64,000 nucleotides of DNA, from the NCBI RefSeq assembly GCF_007859765.1, contig NZ_SIHJ01000002.1:124001-188000 (forward strand), read 5' to 3'. This stretch comes from Posidoniimonas corsicana (lineage in GTDB: Bacteria; Planctomycetota; Planctomycetia; Pirellulales; Lacipirellulaceae). Within the stretch, counting starts at the first letter, position 1. The number at the start of each line of letters is the position of its first letter. The notes under the pieces are model-generated. The model was not told where the DNA came from. It worked only from the letters and a program-made list of their open reading frames with translations, and did no database searches. Positions 15,218 through 22,865 of the stretch are shown piece by piece. The position numbers were made by a program, and so were the translations under genes.

Positions 15218-17425
15218 CTACAACGGCGAATCTAACCAGCTATCGACCGTCGCGAAGACCTCGCGGACCGGCTCCTCCTCCGCAGTTTCGCCGGTCTCAA
15301 CGTGAGCGTTGAGTTGCTCTGCCTGGGCCGCACGCTGGCGCTGGGCAGCCAGCAGCAGCAACAGGTCCGGCTCCGCTTCAGTCGAAGATAACGCCCGCTG
15401 CGGCCTGACCGGCCCGCCAAGCGACCGCTGCGGGCGCGGCGACGGAGTCAGCACCAGCGGCGCAGCCGGCGCCGGCTGATCGTCAACGACCGCTTCGTCG
15501 GCGTCGGCGACCGCTTCAACTACCAGCGGGGCGGCCGCGGTGGCGCCCAGGTTGTCCCGCCAGACGGTGTAGTCGGCGCTGTCGACCCGCCCGTCGCCGT
15601 TCCCGTCCGCCTGCAGGCGTGAGCCGGTCTGGCCGTAGCTCGACCGCCACAGCGCGTAGTCGGCCTGGTCCACGACGCCGCTGTTGTCGAAGTCGCCCCA
15701 GTCGGCGTTGCTCTCGATGACCTGTGGAGTCACCGAATTCTCAAGCTGGGTTGGGTCGTCGATGCGGCCCATGAACGCGATGGTGTCGGTCACGTTGTCG
15801 CGGATCATCAAGTGGAACGGTCGGTTCGCGTAGAAGCCCGTGTCGTAGAAGTTGTGCGTCCAGACCCCGAAGCCCCAGTCGTCCTCGCCGATAAAGAATG
15901 TTCGGTGCTCCGCGACCCGCAGGTTGAAGACAGCCTCGACCTTGCCGGTCCGCTGCACGTACGACACAGCGATCGCTCCGCCGCGGTCACAGGCCAACCG
16001 GTCTCCTGAGCTGATCTCTGCGGCCGGCAGCCACCCCTGCCCCTCGACGAAAAACGGGTGCAACTCTGTCGTGCGGATCACACGGCGCCCAAGGTGCAGT
16101 TCTAGAATCTCTGCCTCGCCGTGGCGGGTTGCTTCAACCACCCTTGGCTCAACGGGCCCCTCGAGCAGGTGCTCGTTCCGAGCAAGCACGGTGTCGCCAA
16201 CCCGCACCTCCTCGATCGGCGCCGCGCCGTCTGGCGTCAGCACCGACGTGCCGGCGGCAAAACAGAGTGCAAGTTCGACCTCAGTCGCTGCCGCCGCTGT
16301 CGTCCCCTGTTCGTTCACCTCAAGCGTCGCTTTGTGGAAGACCTTGCGAATATAAACCTCCTCCGCCTGGCCATTGGCCCCGAACATCGGCGAGAAGTCG
16401 GCGGAACCGGGAATGAACGCGGTCGGCATGCCGAGGCCTGCAAGCGCGTGGTTGAAATCGGTTGCGATGTCCGTGCTGAACTTAGGGAGGTTAATCAGGG
16501 TCATCCTGCGAGAACGGCCGGCCGAGTTCGTCCAATCGGTGATGCCGACGAACAGCTCCTCGGTCATCATGTTAGAACCGTCTTCTACGAGCGGCATCAT
16601 GAAGATCGCTGACGCCTCGCCGTCGGACATCGTCATCTCGATCACGTCAAACCCGTCAATCGTCGTGCGATAGACGTCTGGTTGACCGTACATGATCTCT
16701 GCGTTAACAACGTCCTTAGGCGTGGTGAAGCTACCCAACTGAGTGAACTCGGGATCGAATGGGTCGTCCCAACTCCCGTTGAAGAACACGGCATTGACGA
16801 TCACAGCAACAGTTGCAGAAGACAGATCGTCGACCAGGTCTTGGATGCGTCCTCGCGTGACGTCACTCACCCACTCGTTGATGCCGTCCTTGACTTGAGC
16901 TGCGTCCGAAAAGTCTGCGCCCTGGATCTGCGCGTCGTAATGCTCGGTGACGACGTCAGAGTAATCACCCATAAGACTCTGACCGCTCCAAATCCCATTC
17001 GCTACATCCATCTGAAAATCGAAAGAAGCAGGGGACCCGCCATGCCACCAGTCCGGCGGGTCACCTGGGAAAGGCCAGACAACCGGCGGCGCCGGGTCCT
17101 CCCCTGTCCGCTCCGCGAACGACGCCAGCAGCTCGCCAAACGCCGCGTGGATGTCTTCGGAGTCGCCAAAGTGCAGCACCTCTTCCATCTCGGCGGCGGT
17201 CTGGCCGCCGGCGCCCGCGTAGGTCATCGCTAGCGCGGTCGAGATGCTCAACGGCGAGAAGAAGAGGTTGCCCTCTTCGTGCTGCATGTGCTGGTAGAGA
17301 TCGAACGCGAACTGGTTGATCGCCGCGGCGGCGTCGCCGGCCAGCAGGCAGCGTTCTTCCAGCGGCTCGTGCCGCAACGTCCGCTGCCGCTTGTGGGTGC
17401 GATCTGCGTGGGTCGATGCCGACAT
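15218..17425 (-). CDS. Secreted serpin with Hint (intein-like) domain in its reactive-centre loop, plus dockerin repeats
   Basis: 735 residues. The N-terminus carries PLEERCLLAG (21-30), an export-associated motif of planctomycete surface proteins. A complete serpin follows: NLFFSPLSISTALAM, VNAVFFNGSW, INLPKFSTD, hinge EVNEQGTTAAAATEV (369-383), and, after an interruption, ANRPFHLMIRDN and AFMGRI. The interruption, Cys388 to Asn525, is a Hint domain with first Cys, TxxH (Thr453, His456) and terminal THN. Residues 577-627 are two dockerin-like EF-hand repeats (DFDNSGVVDQADYALWR, DGNGDGRVDSADYTVWR). The last ~100 residues are Pro/Ala/Glu-rich and unrecognised. The alanine-rich hinge predicts an inhibitory serpin. 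The residue after the Hint is Phe, not Cys/Ser/Thr, so canonical splicing is doubtful. It converges with the biotin enzyme gene; stops are 16 bases apart. Confidence 0.9.
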   Translation of the reverse strand: MSASTHADRTHKRQRTLRHEPLEERCLLAGDAAAAINQFAFDLYQHMQHEEGNLFFSPLSISTALAMTYAGAGGQTAAEMEEVLHFGDSEDIHAAFGELLASFAERTGEDPAPPVVWPFPGDPPDWWHGGSPASFDFQMDVANGIWSGQSLMGDYSDVVTEHYDAQIQGADFSDAAQVKDGINEWVSDVTRGRIQDLVDDLSSATVAVIVNAVFFNGSWDDPFDPEFTQLGSFTTPKDVVNAEIMYGQPDVYRTTIDGFDVIEMTMSDGEASAIFMMPLVEDGSNMMTEELFVGITDWTNSAGRSRRMTLINLPKFSTDIATDFNHALAGLGMPTAFIPGSADFSPMFGANGQAEEVYIRKVFHKATLEVNEQGTTAAAATEVELALCFAAGTSVLTPDGAAPIEEVRVGDTVLARNEHLLEGPVEPRVVEATRHGEAEILELHLGRRVIRTTELHPFFVEGQGWLPAAEISSGDRLACDRGGAIAVSYVQRTGKVEAVFNLRVAEHRTFFIGEDDWGFGVWTHNFYDTGFYANRPFHLMIRDNVTDTIAFMGRIDDPTQLENSVTPQVIESNADWGDFDNSGVVDQADYALWRSSYGQTGSRLQADGNGDGRVDSADYTVWRDNLGATAAAPLVVEAVADADEAVVDDQPAPAAPLVLTPSPRPQRSLGGPVRPQRALSSTEAEPDLLLLLAAQRQRAAQAEQLNAHVETGETAEEEPVREVFATVDSWLDSPL
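15851..16264 (-). other. Hint domain coding segment inside the serpin gene
   Basis: Encodes residues 388-525. Block A is CFAAGTSVLTPDGAAPIEEV, the pattern of pretoxin-type Hint domains. Block B is RTTELHPFFV (Thr453, His456). Block F is VFNLRVAEHRTFFIG, and block G is VWTHN with His524 and Asn525. At 138 residues there is no room for a homing endonuclease. All residues needed for N-S acyl shift and Asn cyclisation are present. The downstream +1 residue Phe526 fits bacterial intein-like (BIL) domains better than classical inteins. By counting from hinge Gly374 as P15, Cys388 occupies the serpin P1 position. Confidence 0.85.
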
Positions 17426-17646
17426 GCCGCCTCCTCCTCTGCCTGGTTCCCGGTGACGAGCCCCGCATTAGTGTGGGACCGCCGGTCACGCCAAACCGCA
17501 TCCTACTCGCGTCGGCAGGCGGCCGCAACGTTTGCCCCCAGCGCCCGCATGGGGTCGACTGCTGCCAGGCAATCTGCACGCGGCAGGCGGATATCAGTAG
17601 AAACCGGCCACCCCGCGCGGTCCAATTGGGGGTGGCTGGTTGCCGC

Positions 17647-17720
17647 CCACTCAGCCGCTGGGCGCTAGCCCTCGATCAATACTGGTTCGCCTCGTGGGCT
17701 AACGCCCAGCGGCTGAGTGG
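17647..17720. repeat. Long hairpin, 25-bp arms
   Basis: Left arm 17647-17671 (CCACTCAGCCGCTGGGCG then CTAGCCC) and right arm 17696-17720 (GGGCTAACGCCCAGCGGC then TGAGTGG) are reverse complements at 24 of 25 positions, with a 24-base loop. It lies in the 506-base gap between the fucose-isomerase-like gene, which ends at 17932, and the serpin start at 17425. Both genes are on the minus strand, so it could be a terminator for the former or a dispersed REP-like element. No T-run follows. Confidence 0.75.
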
Positions 17721-17747
17721 GGTGCGTTGTTGATTATGGCTTGAGGG

Positions 17748-17920
17748 TTTTGTCCACTATTGTCCCTATTGGCGCACAGAGGTGGACAAAAGTCGGCCGC
17801 TGCGACCGAGGAGAAGAACAGCAGACACTGCTATACAAGCGTGAAACGAGCCTGCGGGTTAGTGGTGGGGTCCGACTTTTGTCCCTAAGAATCGATAGCG
17901 CCAAAAGGGACAAAAGTCGG
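17748..17920 (+). repeat. Dispersed two-hairpin repeat, copy A
   Basis: A 173-base non-coding unit. It opens with TTTTGTCCAC (17748-17757) paired with GTGGACAAAA (17782-17791). The middle holds CTGCTATACAAGCGTGAAAC (from 17828). It closes with a perfect 14-base inverted repeat, CCGACTTTTGTCCC (17872-17885) and GGGACAAAAGTCGG (17907-17920). A copy in the opposite orientation lies at 29335-29493; the closing hairpin is 43 of 44 bases identical and the core 22 of 22. It encodes nothing recognisable. With the 17647 hairpin it fills most of the 17426-17931 gap. Confidence 0.85.
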
Positions 17921-17931
17921 GCGTCCGCCTG

Positions 17932-19566
17932 CTACCGCTGGGGCCACGGTTCGTCGCGGCTCCGCTGGCCGCACACGTTGACCTTCATGCCGAGCGCCTG
18001 GGCCATGGCCGCCTTGGCGGCCAGGGTGCGGTCGGCGTCGGCGGCCGAGATGCTGTAGACGCACTGCACGTGGTTGCTCTTGTGCTGGGCCATCAGCTCC
18101 TCGCGCGAGACGCCGTACAGCACCGCGTGCATGATGGGCCACTGCGGGGTGGTGGCGTTCCAGCGGCGCTCGGTCTCGTCGCGGGGCAGCTCGACGACGT
18201 CGCCCCGGCCGAGGTCCATCGCGAGCGAATCGTCCTCGACGTAGATCCGCGACCACACAATTTCGCCCGGCTTGCTGATGCCGCGTAGCGTGCTGCCGCC
18301 GTTTGGGAAGTACATGGCCGGCTGGCGGAAGCCCTCGGCGCCGCCCCAGCCGTCGATGAAGTGGGCGGGCGGCGCGGATCCGCTGATCTCGAACACCCAG
18401 ACGTAGTCGTCGGTCGTCCCGGACTGGTCGCGGTCGCCCCAGCGGACGTCGTGCAGCGTGTTCTCGACCGGCTGGCCGAGCGCCTGCTGCACGCGGTTGG
18501 TCAAGAGGCCGTCGAGGCCCGCGCACTCGTCGACCTCGTTGAAGTGCGTGACCGGCTGGCCGTCGAACAGCACGCGCGAGCCGCAGCGGCTCTTCACGGG
18601 GGGCCGCTCGGAGTTGTTGAGCGTGCCCTCCACCAGGTCGCTGGCGGGCAGCAGGTCCTTCATGCCCTGCTGGTACTGGATGCCGATGAGGTCGCAGCCA
18701 AAGTCGTCCGCGATCCGCACCGCCGCCACGTACATCTGGCACTGCTTGTGGATCTGCTCGTCGGTCAGGTCGTCCTCGTGGGTGGGGCCGGTGTGGAAGG
18801 TCATGCCGCGGTCCTCCATCCACTGGCGGACGGCGCGGGCCTCGTCGTCGGTGACCTGGGTCGACTCGTAGTACAGGGCCGACTGGCTGAGCCGTTCCTT
18901 GAACACGCCGGTGGGGTGCAGCAGGTGGTCCGGGATGATCGCGTTGAACATGCCCATGCAGCCCTCGTCGAAGACGCCCATAATCGCCTTCTCGCTCTGG
19001 AGCTGCGCGGCGAGCTGCTCGCCGACCGCGCGGGCCTCGGGGTCGAGGGCGAGCGAGTCGGCCGGCGCCACGTGCGACACGTCGTGCCCGCAGGCGCCCG
19101 TCTGGAGCCACTGCTGCAGCCGGCTGGTGAAGTACTCGTCGGTGAAGTCGTCCGACCAGAGGGTGGAGTACGCCACGCCCGCCTTGGTGAGCGAGCCGTT
19201 GAGGTTCAGCATGCCCACCAGCCCGGGCCAGGTGCCGGACCAGTTGGCGGCGGTGAGGATCGGGCCGCGGTGGCTGATCAGCCCGGCGAGCACGTGGTGG
19301 CTGTACTGCCAGACCGCCTCGGCGACGATGAGCGGCGCATCGGGATCGACGTCCTTGAAGATCGCCATGCCCTCCTTTTGGCTGGCGATGAAACCGTGGC
19401 CGTCGGGCCCCGGCTGGTGGGCGCGGACCAGCTCGTAGCCGGCCGCGGCGACCGCCTTGGCGAGCGAGGCTTCCATCTCTTGTTGCGCCGGCCAGCACAT
19501 CTGGTTGGCGGAGAGGCGTTGGTCGCCGCTCACGACGAGCTGAACCTGCTTAGGACCACATTTCAT
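17932..19566 (-). CDS. L-fucose isomerase-like protein
   Basis: 544 residues, close to the length of L-fucose/L-arabinose isomerase superfamily enzymes, which interconvert aldoses and ketoses using Mn. The segment [16 protein letters not shown] resembles the metal-binding Glu region, and the C-terminal [20 protein letters not shown] could supply the metal His. It has no signal peptide, so it is likely cytoplasmic. It lies 175 bases downstream of an exported Gfo/Idh/MocA oxidoreductase on the same strand, separated by a hairpin. A sugar-catabolic pairing is plausible but unproven. I am fairly sure of the fold class and unsure of the substrate. The upstream [16 protein letters not shown] start looks right because conserved sequence begins at once. 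Confidence 0.6.
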   Translation of the reverse strand: MKCGPKQVQLVVSGDQRLSANQMCWPAQQEMEASLAKAVAAAGYELVRAHQPGPDGHGFIASQKEGMAIFKDVDPDAPLIVAEAVWQYSHHVLAGLISHRGPILTAANWSGTWPGLVGMLNLNGSLTKAGVAYSTLWSDDFTDEYFTSRLQQWLQTGACGHDVSHVAPADSLALDPEARAVGEQLAAQLQSEKAIMGVFDEGCMGMFNAIIPDHLLHPTGVFKERLSQSALYYESTQVTDDEARAVRQWMEDRGMTFHTGPTHEDDLTDEQIHKQCQMYVAAVRIADDFGCDLIGIQYQQGMKDLLPASDLVEGTLNNSERPPVKSRCGSRVLFDGQPVTHFNEVDECAGLDGLLTNRVQQALGQPVENTLHDVRWGDRDQSGTTDDYVWVFEISGSAPPAHFIDGWGGAEGFRQPAMYFPNGGSTLRGISKPGEIVWSRIYVEDDSLAMDLGRGDVVELPRDETERRWNATTPQWPIMHAVLYGVSREELMAQHKSNHVQCVYSISAADADRTLAAKAAMAQALGMKVNVCGQRSRDEPWPQR

Positions 19567-19676
19567 GATGAGTTGCTATCGGGATTTGCCAGGAGTAGGT
19601 AGGGAAGAGCCGCCAAGCCCGCAACATAGGGCGCCGTCGGCCAGGTGGGAAGCAGCTACCGGGCGCCGCCAACGAG

Positions 19677-19711
19677 AGCACGCCCTGAGGAGCGGGTCCC
19701 CAGGGCGTGCT
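19677..19711 (-). terminator. GC-rich hairpin, probable terminator of the oxidoreductase gene
   Basis: AGCACGCCCTG (19677-19687) and CAGGGCGTGCT (19701-19711) form a perfect 11-bp stem with a 13-base loop, about 30 bases past the stop of the Gfo/Idh/MocA gene. No strong T-run follows on the minus strand, so efficiency is uncertain. Confidence 0.6.
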
Positions 19712-19741
19712 GGTGTGGTGCGTCAGCTGGTTGGCCAGGCG

Positions 19742-21199
19742 TTAGACGGCTTCGACGCTCGGCACCTTGAAACCGTCGCGGCCCTCACGCTTCCAGTACT
19801 GCTGACCGGCTTCGCTGTTGACGAGGGTCTCGCTGGCGGGGTCGACCTCGATCCACTCGCCGAGCACCAGGGCGTCGCGGTCGATGTCGACGTCGTTCGC
19901 GCGGAGGTGCGTGGCCATGCGGTCGAACGAGTAGCTGAGCAGCTCGTTGTGGGCCAGGCTGCTAGCGATCTCGCCGGCCGAGGCCCGCTCGCCGATCCGG
20001 TGAGACACGTTGCCGGCGTGGCACAGCGCGCTAGAGACGTGCCCCTCAGCGATGTCGGCGTTCAGGCGGCTGGCGTCGCCTGCAGAGACGGCCGACAGGA
20101 AGTTGCCGAAGTGGTCGCCGGAGCCCTTGAAGTGCTTGACCAGCTTTCCGCTGCGGTCGTAGGCGTAGACGTCGCGGTACGACGCGGGGGCGACCACGTG
20201 CCCGCCCTCGCACTGCACGATCACGCCGATCCGCGAGCCGCGGAACTCGTCCATCGAGCGGCCCCACTGCTTCTGCCCCTCCTTGGAGCGGGGCAGGCCG
20301 CGGGTCTCGAAGATGAGGGGCGCCGACTCGTACTCGTGCACCACCATCTGCGTGTTGGCGGTGTCGCCGCCGTCCTCGTAGCCCAGCCGGGCGCCCACGC
20401 TGAACGTGCGAGGCGCCATGCCGTTCTCACCGAGGAACCAGCGGGCGATGTCCATCTGGTGGATGCCCTGGTTGCCCATGTCGCCGGCGCCGGTGTTGTA
20501 GTCCCAGTGCCAGTCGTAGTGCAGCTTCGGCCGGTAGAGGTCCACCTTGTCGGCCGGGCCGCACCACAGGTCGTAGTCGATGGTGCTCGGGATCGAGAGC
20601 GGCGCGTCGAGCTTGCCAATCGCGGGGCGCGGCTTGTAGCAGGTGCCCAGCGCGTACTGGATCTTGCCGAGCCCGCCGCCCTGCACAAAGGCGACCGCCT
20701 CCTGCAGGCACTTGCTGGAGCGCGACTGCGTGCCGGCCTGCACGATGCGGCGGTTCTTGCGGGCGGCGGCCACCAGCTGGCGGCCCTCCCACACGTTGTT
20801 CGAGACCGGCTTCTCGACGTACACGTCCTTGCCCGCCTGAACCGCGGCGATGCCGATCAGCGAGTGCGTGTGGTTCGGCGTGGCGATCGACACGGCGTCG
20901 ATGTCGTCACGGTCGAGCAGCTCACGGTAGTCGACGTGCTTGTCGAGCGTACGGCCACGCTTCTCCTTGAAGCGGGCGACCGTGCCGTCCAGCACATCCT
21001 GGTCGACGTCGCACACCGCCACCAGCTGGTCGCGGAAGCCGTCGATGTGCGACTTACCACGGCCCCGGGCGCCGATCACCGCGATCCGCAAGTCGGACTT
21101 GTCACGCGCGGCGCTGGCGGAACTCGGCGCGGTGGCGGCGACGCCAACCGCGGCGGCGGCGGCAAGGAACTCACGACGGCTGGCGGGCGGCAACGGCAT
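19742..21199 (-). CDS. Gfo/Idh/MocA family oxidoreductase with Tat signal
   Basis: 485 residues. The N-terminus has a twin-arginine signal (SRREFLAAAAAVGVAAT), so the folded protein should be exported with its cofactor. Residues of about 37-165 form a Rossmann domain (LRIAVIGARGRGKSHIDGF). The EKPVSNNVWEG block carries the Lys typical of this family (EKP). The C-terminal alpha/beta domain includes GDMGNQGIHQMDIARWFLG. Such proteins are NAD(P)-dependent sugar or polyol oxidoreductases and occur in many copies in planctomycetes; substrate unknown. The gene lies directly upstream of the fucose-isomerase-like gene, which suggests sugar metabolism. Confidence 0.85.
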   Translation of the reverse strand: MPLPPASRREFLAAAAAVGVAATAPSSASAARDKSDLRIAVIGARGRGKSHIDGFRDQLVAVCDVDQDVLDGTVARFKEKRGRTLDKHVDYRELLDRDDIDAVSIATPNHTHSLIGIAAVQAGKDVYVEKPVSNNVWEGRQLVAAARKNRRIVQAGTQSRSSKCLQEAVAFVQGGGLGKIQYALGTCYKPRPAIGKLDAPLSIPSTIDYDLWCGPADKVDLYRPKLHYDWHWDYNTGAGDMGNQGIHQMDIARWFLGENGMAPRTFSVGARLGYEDGGDTANTQMVVHEYESAPLIFETRGLPRSKEGQKQWGRSMDEFRGSRIGVIVQCEGGHVVAPASYRDVYAYDRSGKLVKHFKGSGDHFGNFLSAVSAGDASRLNADIAEGHVSSALCHAGNVSHRIGERASAGEIASSLAHNELLSYSFDRMATHLRANDVDIDRDALVLGEWIEVDPASETLVNSEAGQQYWKREGRDGFKVPSVEAV

Positions 21200-21298
21200 G
21201 GCGGTAATCCTCGGGGACGAGGGGAGGCAGGTGAGGAGCGTCTGAACGCGGGGAAGCGTTCAGATTACCACACCCGGGGGCGCCGATCCAGCTTGCCG

Positions 21299-22687
21299 CT
21301 ACTTGCGCAGAATCGCGTTCATGTTGCGTTTATAGGCCTCTACGCCGGGCTGCCCGTACGGGTTGATGCCGATCAGCCGGCCCTCAACCACCGTGGCCAG
21401 CATGAACATCTGCAGCAGCTTACCCATCACGTACTCGTCGAGCTCGGGGCAGATCAGATCGGCGGTCGGGCGGTTGTCCTCCAGGTAGGCCTGGTTGGTG
21501 CCCGCGATCGCGGCCGACAGGATGTTCGGCAGCGTCTTGTCGGCCAGCTCGTTGAGCTGGTCCTGGTTGTTGGCGCTCTCGCCGATCGACAGCGGGTCGC
21601 GGTCGAAGCCTTCGACGATGATGTTCGTGATCAGCTTGTCGCGTTTGCCCTCCTGGTGCTGCTGCCCCCGGCTGTGCAGGTCGCGGGTGTTGACGATGGT
21701 GAGCGGCAGCGCGCCCTTCTCTTCCTTGCCCAGGCTCTCGGCGAGCAGCTGGTCGTACCACAGGCCGAGCGCCTCGAGACGCTTGCCCCAGGTGCTGAGG
21801 ATGCGGATGTCGCAGCCCTGGTTCTCCTCCAGCAGGTGGCAGACGCCGACGTAGTCGAGCACGACGTTCTCGCCCGGCTTGGCCGACGCGAAGTGCTCGT
21901 TCATGTCGGCCGCGCCCTGCAGCAGCTTCTCAATATCCAGCCCCATCACCGCCGCGGGCAGCAGCCCGACCGCCGAGAGCACCGAGAACCGCCCGCCGAC
22001 GCCGTCGGGCACCTCGTAGACCTCCTGGCAGCCGAGGGCCTTGCTGAGATCGAACAGCTTTCCGCTGGTCCCCGTGACCGGGACAAAGTAGTCGGCCAGC
22101 TGCTGGTCGCCGCCGAGCGAATCGCCCAGTTCGCGGATCATGATCCGCGTGGCGGCGGCGGTCTCGAGCGTGCCGCCGCTCTTGCTGATCACCACCACGC
22201 CCCACTGGCCGGTGTCGCTGCCCAGCACGTCGAGCAGGCCCTGCGCGGCGTCGTTGTCGACGTTGTTGCCCTCGTAGTAGACCTTGGGCCGGCCGCCGCG
22301 CATGGCGGGCGGCACCTCGTTGTAGTAGGGGTGGCAGCAGGCCTCCATCAGCGCCCGGGCGCCCATGTACGAGCCGCCGATCCCCAGCACGACAACACTC
22401 GCGCAGCTGTCCGCCAGGCGGTCGGCCGTGGCCTTGAGCCGCGCCAGCTCGCTCTCGGCGCCCTTGTTCTTCAGCTCGGCCAGCAGCCGGTCCGGCAGCA
22501 GGTGGAATCCGGCGTCAAGCGGCTGCTTGGCGGCTGGGACCTCCGCGCCGTCGGCCCACAGCTGAGCGTCGGCGAGCACCTCGTCGCGGGCGGCCTGGAG
22601 TTTCGGGGCGAGCGCCTCGAGGTCGGCGGCGGACGTGCCGCCAGAGCTGAGGAACGCGCCGGCGGGATTGTAGCGGATGCTGGTCAT
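21299..22687 (-). CDS. pgi: Glucose-6-phosphate isomerase
   Basis: 462 residues, the shorter bacterial form. It interconverts glucose-6-phosphate and fructose-6-phosphate in the cytoplasm. Sugar-phosphate-binding blocks are clear: VLGIGGSYMGARALMEA and VVISKSGGTLETAAA, with DGVGGRFSVLSAVGLLPAA and the C-terminal PYGQPGVEAYKRNM. The frame is open to 22744, but ATG 22687 starts the conserved MTSIRYNPAG sequence. It is divergent from the phosphoglycerate mutase, with 178 bases between the starts. Two glycolysis genes thus share one promoter region. Confidence 0.94.
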   Translation of the reverse strand: MTSIRYNPAGAFLSSGGTSAADLEALAPKLQAARDEVLADAQLWADGAEVPAAKQPLDAGFHLLPDRLLAELKNKGAESELARLKATADRLADSCASVVVLGIGGSYMGARALMEACCHPYYNEVPPAMRGGRPKVYYEGNNVDNDAAQGLLDVLGSDTGQWGVVVISKSGGTLETAAATRIMIRELGDSLGGDQQLADYFVPVTGTSGKLFDLSKALGCQEVYEVPDGVGGRFSVLSAVGLLPAAVMGLDIEKLLQGAADMNEHFASAKPGENVVLDYVGVCHLLEENQGCDIRILSTWGKRLEALGLWYDQLLAESLGKEEKGALPLTIVNTRDLHSRGQQHQEGKRDKLITNIIVEGFDRDPLSIGESANNQDQLNELADKTLPNILSAAIAGTNQAYLEDNRPTADLICPELDEYVMGKLLQMFMLATVVEGRLIGINPYGQPGVEAYKRNMNAILRK

Positions 22688-22865
22688 GGCAGTACGGGTA
22701 GCGGGCAGGGAGAGGTGTGGTTGTGGGCCGCCTGAGCGCGTCATGGTCGCCCAGCTTGGCCCCCGTTACAAGAGGGTGCGCGGCCCCTGACGACCCGGCC
22801 GGGCACGGTTAGAATCTACGGTTCGTAAATGATCCCCCTCCTTTCAACGCCCCGCCCAACGAACC

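Noticed and set aside
15851-16264. Polymorphic-toxin reading of the Hint domain
   Set aside because: No toxin domain follows it; the sequence after Asn525 is plainly the rest of the serpin, then dockerin-like repeats.
15851-16264. Mobile intein with homing endonuclease
   Set aside because: The 138-residue domain has no space for an endonuclease and no LAGLIDADG or HNH motif.
17416-17733. Small open frames in the gap upstream of the serpin gene
   Set aside because: They cross the hairpin and repeat, lack ribosome-binding sites and have no conserved sequence.
19565-22735. A 1056-codon plus-strand open frame opposite the Gfo/Idh/MocA and Pgi genes
   Set aside because: It is antisense to two well-conserved genes, its composition (Val/Ala/His/Arg-rich) is typical of GC-rich shadow frames, and it spans their intergenic region without motifs.
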